This document shows, one piece after another, positions 8,587-15,827 of a stretch of 33,810 nt of DNA. The first letter of the stretch is position 1. The number at the start of each line of letters is the position of its first letter. Made by a program: the position numbers and the translations under genes. The stretch covers positions 1-33,810 of the forward strand of contig JAUNTY010000033.1 in the NCBI GenBank assembly GCA_030538415.1, given 5' to 3'. The DNA is from Neisseria sp. GTDB lineage: Bacteria > Pseudomonadota > Gammaproteobacteria > Burkholderiales > Neisseriaceae. The notes under the pieces are model-generated. The model did no database searches, was not told the origin of the DNA, and worked only from the letters and a program-made list of their open reading frames with translations.

Positions 8587-8617
8587 TTGTAACTAAACTA
8601 CAAATTTATATTATAAT
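8587..8617 (+). promoter_or_regulatory. Candidate sigma-70 promoter of edd
   Basis: The TATAAT at 8612-8617 is a perfect -10. The best -35 is TTGTAA (8587-8592) with a long 19-base spacer, within the HexR-like site. Transcription would start near 8624, giving a leader of about 55 bases that includes a DUS. Confidence 0.55.
8588..8602. promoter_or_regulatory. Candidate HexR operator 2, overlapping edd -35 region
   Basis: TGTAACTAAACTACA agrees with 14 of 15 positions of the HexR consensus. It ends nine bases before the TATAAT at 8612-8617, so bound repressor would cover the -35 region of the edd promoter. That fits repression relieved by KDPG. Confidence 0.65.
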
Positions 8618-8679
8618 TCGACAAAAGATGCCGTTCAGACGGCCTCCGTTTACATAGAGCCAGAAAGGCAGAACAACAC

Positions 8680-10512
8680 ATGAGCACCCCACTCCACCCC
8701 ACCCTCGCCGCCATCACCCAGCGCATTATCGAACGCAGCAAAACCACCCGCGCCGCTTATCTCGCGCACATCCGTGCCGCCCGCCACCAAGGCCGCCTCG
8801 AGCGCAGCCAGCTCGGTTGCACCAATCTTGCCCACGCATTTGCCGCCGCGCCCAGCGCCATCAAAATCGAGCTGAAACAGGAAAAAACCCCCAATTTCGG
8901 CATCGTGTCGGCCTATAACGACATGGTTTCCGCCCATCAGCCGCTGCAAGATTTCCCCGCCTGGATTAAAGAGGAAGCCTTCCGACACGGCGCCACCGTG
9001 CAATTTGCCGGCGGCACCCCCGCCATGTGCGACGGCATCACCCAAGGCTACGAAGGCATGGAATTGTCGCTGTTTTCGCGCGACGTGATTGCCATGAGCA
9101 CCGCCGTGGCCCTGTCGCACCAAATGTTTGACGCTGCTTTTTACTTGGGCGTGTGCGACAAAATCGTACCGGGCTTATTAATCGGCGCGTTGAGTTTCGG
9201 CCACCTGCCCGCCCTGTTTGTGCCCGCAGGCCCGATGACCAGCGGCATCGCCAACGATGAAAAAGCCAAAACCCGCCAGCTGTTTGCCGAAGGCAAAGTC
9301 GGCCGCGATGCCCTGCTCGAAAGCGAAATGGGCTCATACCACAGCCCCGGCACCTGCACCTTCTATGGCACCGCCAATTCCAACCAGATGATGATGGAAA
9401 TGATGGGGCTGCACATGCCCAACACCGCCTTCGTCAATCCGAATACGCCGATGCGCGAAGCGCTCACCCGCGCCGCCGGTGCGCATCTGGCGCAAGCCGT
9501 GAAAAACGACGCCATTTTGCCGGTGGGCGAAATGATTACCGAAAAATCCATCGTCAACGCCATTGTCGGCCTGATGGCCACAGGCGGCTCCACCAACCAC
9601 ACCATGCACGTGGTCGCCTTTGCCCGCGCCGCCGGCATTATCGTGAATTGGGACGATTTCGACGAAATCTCCGCCATTATCCCGCTGCTGACCCGCGTTT
9701 ACCCCAACGGCAAAGCCGATGTGAACCATTTCGCCGCAGCGGGCGGCCTCGCATTCGTGATTCGCGAACTGCTCGACGCCGGCCTGATGCATGAAGACGT
9801 CGACACCGTGGTCGGCCACGGCATGCGCGCCTACACCAAAGAGCCCTTCATGCTCGACGGCAAACTCGAATGGCGCGACGCCGTAGCCGTAAGCAACGAT
9901 GAAAACGTGGTGCGCCCCGCCAGCAACCCATTCTCTGCCGACGGCGGTTTGCGCCTGATGAAAGGCAACATCGGCCGCAGCGTCATCAAAGTATCCGCCG
10001 TCACGCCCGACCACCGCGTCATCGAAGCGCCCGCCATCGTGTTTGACGACCAGCGCGACGTGTTGGCCGCCTTCGACCGCGGCGAGCTGGAGCGCGACTT
10101 CATCGCCGTGGTACGCTTCCAGGGCCCGCGTGCCAACGGCATGCCCGAATTGCACAAACTCACGCCGCAATTGAGCATCCTGCAAGGCCGCGGCTTCAAA
10201 GTAGCGCTGGTCACCGACGGCCGCATGTCAGGCGCATCGGGCAAAGTGCCCGCCGCCATCCACATGAGCCCGGAAGCCCTGCTCGGCGGCGCCATCGGCA
10301 AAATCCGCACCGGCGACATGTTGCGCTTCGATGCCGACAAGGGCGAACTCAACGTATTGGTGGACGAAGCCGAATTCAACGCCCGAGAAATCCCCGTGCC
10401 CGATTTGAGCGCCCACACCCACGGCGTCGGCCGCGAATTGTTTGCAGGCTTCCGCAGCCTCTCCAGCAGCGCCGAAACCGGTGCCATGAGCTTCGGCGGC
10501 GACTTCGCCTAA
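8680..10512 (+). CDS. edd: 6-phosphogluconate dehydratase
   Basis: Dehydrates 6-phosphogluconate to 2-keto-3-deoxy-6-phosphogluconate (KDPG), the committing step of the Entner-Doudoroff pathway. It has 610 residues, normal for the IlvD/Edd family of iron-sulfur dehydratases. The cluster-binding cysteines are in [10 protein letters not shown] (Cys117), [13 protein letters not shown] (Cys159) and [14 protein letters not shown] (Cys226). The C-terminal signature [20 protein letters not shown] is also present. The choice of Edd over dihydroxyacid dehydratase rests on [17 protein letters not shown] and on the neighbouring eda, zwf and pgl. AAAGG precedes the start by about 10 bases. It is followed by a DUS hairpin and then eda 113 bases on. 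Confidence 0.97.
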   Translation: MSTPLHPTLAAITQRIIERSKTTRAAYLAHIRAARHQGRLERSQLGCTNLAHAFAAAPSAIKIELKQEKTPNFGIVSAYNDMVSAHQPLQDFPAWIKEEAFRHGATVQFAGGTPAMCDGITQGYEGMELSLFSRDVIAMSTAVALSHQMFDAAFYLGVCDKIVPGLLIGALSFGHLPALFVPAGPMTSGIANDEKAKTRQLFAEGKVGRDALLESEMGSYHSPGTCTFYGTANSNQMMMEMMGLHMPNTAFVNPNTPMREALTRAAGAHLAQAVKNDAILPVGEMITEKSIVNAIVGLMATGGSTNHTMHVVAFARAAGIIVNWDDFDEISAIIPLLTRVYPNGKADVNHFAAAGGLAFVIRELLDAGLMHEDVDTVVGHGMRAYTKEPFMLDGKLEWRDAVAVSNDENVVRPASNPFSADGGLRLMKGNIGRSVIKVSAVTPDHRVIEAPAIVFDDQRDVLAAFDRGELERDFIAVVRFQGPRANGMPELHKLTPQLSILQGRGFKVALVTDGRMSGASGKVPAAIHMSPEALLGGAIGKIRTGDMLRFDADKGELNVLVDEAEFNAREIPVPDLSAHTHGVGRELFAGFRSLSSSAETGAMSFGGDFA

Positions 10513-10516
10513 ACCT

Positions 10517-10545
10517 TTCAGACGGCCTTCCAAAGGCCGTCTGAA
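10517..10545 (+). terminator. Inverted-DUS hairpin between edd and eda
   Basis: TTCAGACGGCCTT (10517-10529) and AAGGCCGTCTGAA (10533-10545) form a perfect 13-bp stem with the three-base loop CCA, five bases past the edd stop. A short T-rich stretch follows. A further DUS at about 10568-10580 precedes eda. eda therefore either depends on read-through or has its own promoter. Confidence 0.7.
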
Positions 10546-10625
10546 CGTTTGACCTGACTTAAAACTTTTTCAGACGGCCTCTTGTATGATGCTGTCACCC
10601 CTTTTCACAAACCCGGAGAATCCAC

Positions 10626-11243
10626 ATGACCCCACGCGAAATCCTCACCGCCGGTAAAGTAGTGCCGGTAATCGCCATCGACGACCTTGCCACCGCCGTA
10701 GATTTGGCCAACGCCCTGGTAGAAGGCGGCATCCCCACCCTCGAAATCACCCTGCGCACGCCCGCCGGTATCGAAGCCATCCGCCAAATCAAAAAAGAAG
10801 TGCCTGGCGCCATCGTCGGCGCGGGCACCGTGACCAACGGCGAGCAGCTCAAAGCCGTGGAAGACGCAGGCGCCGTGTTCGCCATCAGCCCGGGCTTCAA
10901 CATCAACTTTGCCAAAGCCGCCGAAAAAAGCAGCATCGCCGTGATTCCCGGCATCGCCACACCGGGCGAGCTGATGCTGGCACTGGAGCACGGCATCGAC
11001 ACCATGAAACTCTTCCCCGCCGAAGTGGTGGGCGGCAAAGCCATGCTCAAAGCCCTCTACGGCCCGTTTGCCGACGTGCGCTTCTGCCCCACCGGCGGCA
11101 TCAGCCTCGAAACCGCCCCCGAATATCTGGCGCTGCCCAACGTATTGTGCGTCGGCGGCTCATGGCTCACCCCGAAAGAAGCCGTGAAAAACCAGGACTG
11201 GGCAACCATCACCCGTCTTGCCAAAGAAGCTTCCGCGCTGTAA
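10626..11243 (+). CDS. eda: KHG/KDPG aldolase
   Basis: Cleaves KDPG to pyruvate and glyceraldehyde-3-phosphate, the last step of the Entner-Doudoroff route. The 205 residues are a TIM-barrel class I aldolase. PTLEITLRTP (residues 37-46) carries the catalytic Glu40, VGAGTV (64-69) binds phosphate, and MKLFPAEVVGG (127-137) carries the Schiff-base Lys128. These are offset by five residues from Glu45/Lys133 of the enteric enzyme. A good ribosome binding site (CGGAGAA) lies about eight bases upstream. It is followed by an inverted DUS terminator. Confidence 0.97.
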   Translation: MTPREILTAGKVVPVIAIDDLATAVDLANALVEGGIPTLEITLRTPAGIEAIRQIKKEVPGAIVGAGTVTNGEQLKAVEDAGAVFAISPGFNINFAKAAEKSSIAVIPGIATPGELMLALEHGIDTMKLFPAEVVGGKAMLKALYGPFADVRFCPTGGISLETAPEYLALPNVLCVGGSWLTPKEAVKNQDWATITRLAKEASAL

Positions 11244-11261
11244 ACGGCAACAAAAACAGGA

Positions 11262-11297
11262 AAGGCCGTCTGAAACCTCAGGATTTCAGACGGCCTT
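11262..11297 (+). terminator. Inverted-DUS terminator after eda
   Basis: Bases 11262-11275 and 11284-11297 form a perfect 14-bp stem built on DUS copies, with the loop CCTCAGGA, beginning 19 bases past the eda stop codon. Confidence 0.8.
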
Positions 11298-11328
11298 ATT
11301 GTGCCTTGATTGCGTATAGTGGAATCAA

Positions 11329-11538
11329 TATAGTCGTTCCGTTAGTTTGATACAGCGTTGCTGCGCCTTGCCGTACTATAGTCAGAGAAATTAGCTTCTG
11401 ATACAAGGCGGCGAGCCGCAGACAGTACAGATAGTACGACAAGGCGAGACAACGCCGTAGCAGAAACTAATTTCTTCGACTATATCTGTACTGTCTGCGG
11501 CTTGCTGCCTTGTCTCAATCCAAATTGAAACGACTATA
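11329..11538. repeat. Outer Correia element (CREE), split by an inserted copy
   Basis: The ends are TATAGTCGTTCC on the left and GAAACGACTATA on the right. The left part runs through CAGCGTTGCTGCGCCTTGCC to GTAC. The right part resumes at TCTGTACTGTCTGCGGCTTG. Removing the inner element and one TA gives a continuous core CCGTACTATCTGTACTGTC and a total of about 104 bp, the usual size of the short Correia form. Confidence 0.85.
11377..11484. repeat. Inner 108-bp Correia element inserted at TA
   Basis: It starts TATAGTCAGAGAAATTAG and ends with the matching inverted end TTTCTTCGACTATA. The interior holds the full Correia core GCCGCAGACAGTACAGATAG and AAGGCGAGACAACGCCGTAG. It lies precisely at a TA of the outer copy, the known target preference of these elements. 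Members of the family are reported to carry IHF sites, promoter activity and RNase III processing sites in their hairpin transcripts; none of that is tested here. Confidence 0.88.
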
Positions 11539-11598
11539 CAATGAAATTCATCAAAAATAACATCTCATAATACTGCCATTTCGGTACAGGCCGGAATC

Positions 11599-11670
11599 TA
11601 TAGTCGAAGAAATGAATTTCTGCTACGGCGTTGGCTCGCCTTGTATCAGAATCTCATTTCTCCGACTATA
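11599..11670. repeat. 72-bp hairpin miniature element
   Basis: Delimited by TATAG and CTATA. Its reverse complement differs from the element at 24050-24121 at only about six of 72 positions, and it resembles 1648-1720. The centre reads GGCGTTGGCTCGCCTTG. Confidence 0.78.
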
Positions 11671-11763
11671 TACATTCCAGTGCTGATTTGAAAACAAAGT
11701 GATTCCACCATGGCCAGCGCATGCTGCAGCGGTTTGCAGCGACCGGGCACCATTCACATCCCG

Positions 11764-12393
11764 CTATATCTCTTGCCCGACCAGCCATTCGTCATGCAGC
11801 CATTTTTCGGTCTGGCGATGGCCGGGGAACGAAACCCACACGATATCGCGTTCAAACACCATCGCGCGGCCATGATTGCCGACGATAACCCAAAACCAGC
11901 GCCCGTCGGCCGGATTGCGCATTTTTACCTTCATGCCGGTAAGCGTGGTTTGTTCACCGTTGACCAGCAGCGGTTCGTCGTGTCTGTCGACCCAATGCAC
12001 TTCCTTGTTGTCAGCCAAATCCGGCGCATAACGGCGCAAAAAACGCTCGGCTTCCGCTTCTGCCGCAGCCTTGTCGGGCAGCGTGCCGCCCAAGAGCGGC
12101 GCGCCCATCCAGGCAAAACCTTTCAGACAGCCCTCAGGCGTGGCCACGGTGCTGAAGTGTTCGCCGCCCAACTGCATTTGCGTCTGACCGCGCGGCTGGT
12201 AACGCACCCACTGCAAGGTTTCGCCATCGGCCTTGACCTCGCGGCGGCTCACTTCGTCATAGCCTTGCGGCAGATATTCTTCAAATAGCTGATTCATTTT
12301 TGTCTCCTCCAAACAGGTATTCTGCGCCTGTACCGCAGGCGCACCGCAAGCAGCCAGCAAGGCCGCGCAAACGATAACCGACATCTTGTTCAT
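11764..12393 (-). CDS. Predicted exported lipoprotein, function unknown
   Basis: A 209-residue protein with an N-terminal signal: MNKMSVIVCAALLAACGAP contains a lipobox-like LAAC at about residues 13-16. Cleavage after VQAQ by signal peptidase I is the alternative. The mature part is soluble, with no TM segment. It contains GWVRYQPR-like and WFWVIVGNHGR stretches and many acidic/aromatic residues, and I do not recognise a family. The start at 12393 is chosen because GGAGGA lies seven bases upstream and a signal peptide follows. A longer frame from 12498 would add 35 residues overlapping the upstream gene. Its ATG overlaps the stop codon of the DUF2798 gene (ATGA), so the two are translated as a pair, with a divergent LysR gene next door. 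Confidence 0.75.
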   Translation of the reverse strand: MNKMSVIVCAALLAACGAPAVQAQNTCLEETKMNQLFEEYLPQGYDEVSRREVKADGETLQWVRYQPRGQTQMQLGGEHFSTVATPEGCLKGFAWMGAPLLGGTLPDKAAAEAEAERFLRRYAPDLADNKEVHWVDRHDEPLLVNGEQTTLTGMKVKMRNPADGRWFWVIVGNHGRAMVFERDIVWVSFPGHRQTEKWLHDEWLVGQEI

Positions 12394-12614
12394 GTCTGAT
12401 TCCTCCACAGTTTCTGCATCAGCCGCAATACCGGCGATGCCAGCAGCAATATGCACACAAACGCCGCAGGCCAGGCCAGCAGCCATGCCTTCAGCCAATA
12501 TTGGACAAATCCGGCAATGAAACCCAGATTAATCCACGTCACCCACAAGGTCATCAGCAGCGATAACAGCAGCGACATCAAACCCGTATAGGCCAATCGA
12601 AACGTCCGGCTCAT
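12390..12614 (-). CDS. Small DUF2798-like membrane protein
   Basis: A 74-residue protein with two strongly hydrophobic segments (about residues 10-36 and 42-64). The motif WLKAWLLAWPAAF matches the conserved core of DUF2798 inner-membrane proteins as I remember the family, whose function is unknown. AGGGA precedes the start at 12614 by seven bases. It is the first gene of a two-gene unit with the predicted lipoprotein and is divergent from a LysR regulator across 94 bases. That arrangement suggests control by the regulator. Confidence 0.78.
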   Translation of the reverse strand: MSRTFRLAYTGLMSLLLSLLMTLWVTWINLGFIAGFVQYWLKAWLLAWPAAFVCILLLASPVLRLMQKLWRNQT

Positions 12615-12708
12615 TGATTTTCCCTGATGCTTTCAGACGGCCTCATTGTCGCCTGATTCCATTACCGATAGAATAGCCAATATCTGAAACTTCAATTCCA
12701 TAAATGAA
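12615..12708. promoter_or_regulatory. Divergent promoter region of LysR and DUF2798 genes
   Basis: Ninety-four bases separate the two start codons and contain one DUS (about 12631-12643). LysR regulators usually bind between themselves and a divergent target, so this is the expected operator region. No clear T-N11-A palindrome could be chosen by eye. Confidence 0.4.
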
Positions 12709-13584
12709 ATGCTCGATGACATGGCCTTGTTTGCCGCGATTGCCGACGCCGGCAGCCTCAACCGCGCCGCGCAGCAACACGGCATCCCCGCCGCCACGCT
12801 GACGCGGCGGCTGCAAAAACTGGAAACGCAATTGGGCTGCAGGCTGCTGCACCGCAGTTCGCGCGGCCTCAGGCTCACCGCCGAGGGCGCGGAATACTAC
12901 GAACGCTGTGCGCCGCTGCTGGCCGCCTTGCAGCAAACCGCCGAAGAAATCCGCGCCGACATCGCCGAACCGCGCGGACGGGTGCGGCTGCTGGCGCCGG
13001 TGAATCTGGCGGTGTTGCCGATGATGGATTTTTGGGCGGATTTTTTGCGGCGCTTTCCCGAAATCCGGCTAGATTTACAACTCGACAACCGCGCCGCTGA
13101 TTTACTGACGCAAGGCGCCGATTTGGCCTTGCGCGTCGGCAAGCCCGGCAATCCGGCCTATATGCAGCGGCGGCTGGCCTCGGTGCCGACTGCGATTGTG
13201 GCTGCGCCCGAGTATCTGGCTGCACATGCGCCGATTACCGCACCGCAGGATTTATACGAACACGACTGGCTGCTGGCGCAACCGCTGGCGGCCTTCACCC
13301 TGCGCCGCGACGGCGTGCAGGCCGACATCAGCATCCGCCACGCCCGCATGCAGGCCAACGAAATCCGCCTGTGTATGCAGCTGGCAGTGCGCGGTTTGGG
13401 ATTGGCTTATCTGCCGCAAAACCAGTGCCGCGCCGAGCTGGACAACGGCAGCCTGGTGCAGGTGCTGCCGCAATGGCAAGCGCCGGTGCGCGACATTTAT
13501 GCGGTGTGGCTGGCACAGAAAAACCTGCCCGCGCGGGTGCGGGTATTGCTGGACGAGATGGCCGCGTTTTTGGCAAAGTGGTAA
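12709..13584 (+). CDS. LysR family transcriptional regulator
   Basis: A 291-residue regulator. The N-terminal winged helix-turn-helix spans residues 1-60 (MALFAAIADAGSLNRAAQQHG, ATLTRRLQKLETQLGCRLLH), followed by a linker helix and a periplasmic-binding-like effector domain (about 88-285; RVRLLAPVNLAVLPM, GLGLAYLPQN). The length is typical for the family. There is no strong ribosome binding site at 12709, and Met5 (12721) is an alternative start. By position it probably controls the divergent DUF2798/lipoprotein pair. The effector is unknown. Confidence 0.92.
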   Translation: MLDDMALFAAIADAGSLNRAAQQHGIPAATLTRRLQKLETQLGCRLLHRSSRGLRLTAEGAEYYERCAPLLAALQQTAEEIRADIAEPRGRVRLLAPVNLAVLPMMDFWADFLRRFPEIRLDLQLDNRAADLLTQGADLALRVGKPGNPAYMQRRLASVPTAIVAAPEYLAAHAPITAPQDLYEHDWLLAQPLAAFTLRRDGVQADISIRHARMQANEIRLCMQLAVRGLGLAYLPQNQCRAELDNGSLVQVLPQWQAPVRDIYAVWLAQKNLPARVRVLLDEMAAFLAKW

Positions 13585-13744
13585 GCAGGCGGCAGGCGGG
13601 ATAAGGTTTCCGAGAGCTGTCCGTTGCAGGCAGGATAGTGTCTGCATCCCATTTGCAATTTGTTGTCAGCATTTTTCAAAAACGGTATCTCCGCAGGCCG
13701 GGGCGGCTCCACATGCTGCAATCAGCAATAAGCAATTCATAAAA

Positions 13745-13786
13745 ACAGGCCGTCTGAAACCGGATATGCGGTTTCAGACGGCCTGT
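13745..13786. terminator. Bidirectional inverted-DUS terminator
   Basis: Bases 13745-13762 and 13769-13786 form a perfect 18-bp stem around the loop GATATG, with an A-run before and T-rich sequence after. It lies between the convergent ends of the LysR gene and leuA, so it can serve both. Confidence 0.85.
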
Positions 13787-13823
13787 GATTTTAACCGACT
13801 CTTTATAAGTCAGGACACATACA

Positions 13824-15614
13824 TCAGATGCCGCTGCCTTGCGCTTTCAGTTTTTCCGTGCCGAACTCCAGCTTGCTGAGCGCCGACAGATAAGCTTTGG
13901 CGGTGGCCACCAATACATCGGTATCGGCGCCCTGCCCGTTGACCACGCGGCTGCCGCGCGCCAGGCGCACTGAAGTTTCGCCCTGGCTTTCGGTGCCCTC
14001 GGTGACGGCGTTCACCGAATAAATCTGCAAAGTCGCGCCGCTGGCGGCCACGCTCTCAATCGCTTTGAAAATCGCATCCACGGGGCCTGAGCCGTTGGCG
14101 GTGGCGCGGTGTTCCTGGCCGCCGACGCTGAACACCACCTCGGCCACGGGCTGTTCGCCGGTTTCGGTGGTGATTTTCTGCGAGAGGAATTTATAGTGGT
14201 CTTGCGACAGATTCACCATCTCGTCAGACACCAGCGCGTGCAGGTCTTCATCGAAGATTTCGCGTTTCTTGTCGGCCAGCTCCTTGAAGCGGGCAAACGC
14301 GGCGTTGAGCGCTTCTTCGCTTTCCAATTGGATACCCAAATCGGCGAGCTTGGTTTTGAAGGCGTTGCGGCCGGACAATTTGCCGAGGCTCAGGCGGTTG
14401 GCCGCCCAGCCGACGGATTCGGCCGACATGATTTCGTAGGTTTCGCGGTGTTTCAACACGCCGTCCTGATGAATGCCGGATTCGTGGGCAAAGGCATTTG
14501 CGCCGACAATCGCTTTGTTCGGCTGCACCGGATAGCCGGTGACGGTCGACACCAGTTTGGAGCTCGGCACGATTTGGGTGGTGTCGACGCCGGTTTCAAG
14601 GCCGAACACGTCATGGCGGGTTTTGAAGGTCATCACGATTTCTTCGAGGCTGGCATTGCCTGCGCGCTCGCCCAAGCCGTTGATGGTGCATTCCACCTGA
14701 CGCGCGCCGCCCAATACCGCAGCCAGCGAGTTGGCCACGGCCAGACCCAAATCATTATGGCAATGCGCCGACCACACCACTTTGTCGCCGCCTGGCGTCT
14801 TGGCAATCAGCTCGCGGAAAAAGGCTTCGGTACGGTGCGGCACGGAATAGCCGACGGTATCGGGAATATTGATGGTGGTGGCGCCCGCCTCAATCACCGC
14901 GCCGCAGATTTCGGCCAGAAAATTGATTTCCGAGCGCAGCGCGTCTTCGCAGGAAAATTCCACGTCGTCGGTGTATTCCTTGGCGATTTTCACCGCTTTC
15001 ACCGCCGCTTCCACCACTTGTTTGGGCTTCATTTTCAGCTTGTGCTCCATGTGGATGGGGCTGGTGGCGATAAAGGTATGGATGCGGCGCTTCGCGGCGG
15101 GGGCAACGGCTTCGCCGGCGGCGCGGATGTCGCGCTCCACGGCGCGGCTGAGCGAGCACACGGTGGCGGTGGTGAGGCTTTTGGCAATCTCGTTGACTGC
15201 TTCGAAATCGCCGGGGCTGGCGGCGGCAAAACCGGCTTCAATCACATCAACGCCCAGCTTTTCCAGCTGACGGGCAATGCGGATTTTTTCCTCTTTGGTC
15301 ATGGCGGCGCCGGGCGATTGCTCGCCATCGCGCAAGGTGGTGTCGAAAATGATGACGCGTTTGTCTTTTGGCATGGTGGTTTTCTCCAGAGATTTTTGTT
15401 GCTGTAAAAACGCATTCAAATCCAGCGGCCGCCCCTGCGCTTCGGCCAGCGCGGTCAGCTTTTGCAGCTGGTTGAGCGGCAGCGAGCCGCGCGTGCGCCA
15501 TTTGTAGATGGCCGCCGTGCTGGCTGCGTTGTGCGGGTCTTGCTGTTTCAAGGCTTCGGCCAGAGCGTTAACGCCGCCGAAATAGGCGATTAAGCGGTCG
15601 ATGTCCAGTTGCAT
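13824..15614 (-). CDS. leuA: 2-isopropylmalate synthase with N-terminal HTH extension
   Basis: Condenses acetyl-CoA with 2-ketoisovalerate, the first step of leucine synthesis. The enzyme part is [15 protein letters not shown] (catalytic/metal site), [13 protein letters not shown] with metal-binding histidines, and [13 protein letters not shown]. The C-terminal LeuA regulatory domain for leucine feedback lies at about the last 130 residues. The canonical protein would start at Met81 (15374; [11 protein letters not shown]), giving 516 residues, the normal length, with GGAGA eight bases upstream. The frame stays open without a stop for 80 further codons to 15614, where AGGGG precedes another ATG. 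Those residues resemble a Cro-like DNA-binding domain. Translation from 15614 must therefore give a 596-residue fusion, and both forms may be made. The assignment as LeuA is firm; the in vivo start is not. Confidence 0.93.
   Translation of the reverse strand: MQLDIDRLIAYFGGVNALAEALKQQDPHNAASTAAIYKWRTRGSLPLNQLQKLTALAEAQGRPLDLNAFLQQQKSLEKTTMPKDKRVIIFDTTLRDGEQSPGAAMTKEEKIRIARQLEKLGVDVIEAGFAAASPGDFEAVNEIAKSLTTATVCSLSRAVERDIRAAGEAVAPAAKRRIHTFIATSPIHMEHKLKMKPKQVVEAAVKAVKIAKEYTDDVEFSCEDALRSEINFLAEICGAVIEAGATTINIPDTVGYSVPHRTEAFFRELIAKTPGGDKVVWSAHCHNDLGLAVANSLAAVLGGARQVECTINGLGERAGNASLEEIVMTFKTRHDVFGLETGVDTTQIVPSSKLVSTVTGYPVQPNKAIVGANAFAHESGIHQDGVLKHRETYEIMSAESVGWAANRLSLGKLSGRNAFKTKLADLGIQLESEEALNAAFARFKELADKKREIFDEDLHALVSDEMVNLSQDHYKFLSQKITTETGEQPVAEVVFSVGGQEHRATANGSGPVDAIFKAIESVAASGATLQIYSVNAVTEGTESQGETSVRLARGSRVVNGQGADTDVLVATAKAYLSALSKLEFGTEKLKAQGSGI
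15375..15614 (-). other. Cro-like helix-turn-helix domain fused in frame to LeuA
   Basis: Residues 1-80 of the long leuA frame. [18 protein letters not shown] followed by [20 protein letters not shown] and [18 protein letters not shown] has the layout of small phage-type Cro regulators (helix, turn, recognition helix with a YKW core, then a terminal strand). No stop codon separates it from the LeuA start. It may be a leftover regulator gene whose stop was lost, or a real regulatory extension. Confidence 0.6.
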
Positions 15615-15662
15615 GATGCCCCTTTGTCCAATTTTGTTTGATAAGTTTGGTAAGTAGCCCCG

Positions 15663-15690
15663 ATTATACGCAAATCAGACAAATTGGCAA
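15663..15690 (-). promoter_or_regulatory. Sigma-70 promoter for leuA
   Basis: On the minus strand TTGCCA (15690-15685) and TATAAT (15668-15663) are separated by 16 bases. The predicted start near 15656 lies upstream of the 15614 ATG with a leader of about 40 bases. Transcripts would therefore cover the HTH extension. Confidence 0.65.
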
Positions 15691-15827
15691 TAAACATTGC
15701 ATGCTGTTTGTGTAAATTTTTAAATATTGTCAGATTTAAATACATTTTGTCTAATTTATATTCAGACGGCCTGAAAACCCGGGCGAAATATAGTAAACTC
15801 TCTCTATTCCAGCTGCCGTTTGAAATC

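Larger units (their letters stand above)
8302..8679. promoter_or_regulatory. Divergent zwf/edd control region
   Basis: This is a 378-base AT-rich region without a gene, separating the zwf operon (-) from edd (+). It contains two HexR-like 15-mers (8541-8555, 8588-8602), a TATAAT -10 for edd (8612-8617), a further imperfect palindrome (8561-8568 and 8575-8583, AACTTTGA/TCAAAAGTT) and a DUS (8633-8645) just before the edd ribosome binding site. No equally clear zwf promoter was picked out. Confidence 0.7.
11244..11763. other. Intergenic repeat nest between eda and the lipoprotein gene
   Basis: These 520 bases without a gene hold the eda terminator, a Correia element inserted in another (11329-11538), about 60 unremarkable bases, and a 72-bp hairpin element (11599-11670). 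An outer pair of short inverted repeats (11315-11327 and 11700-11712, 11 of 13 matching) may mark an older element enclosing all of them. Confidence 0.75.
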
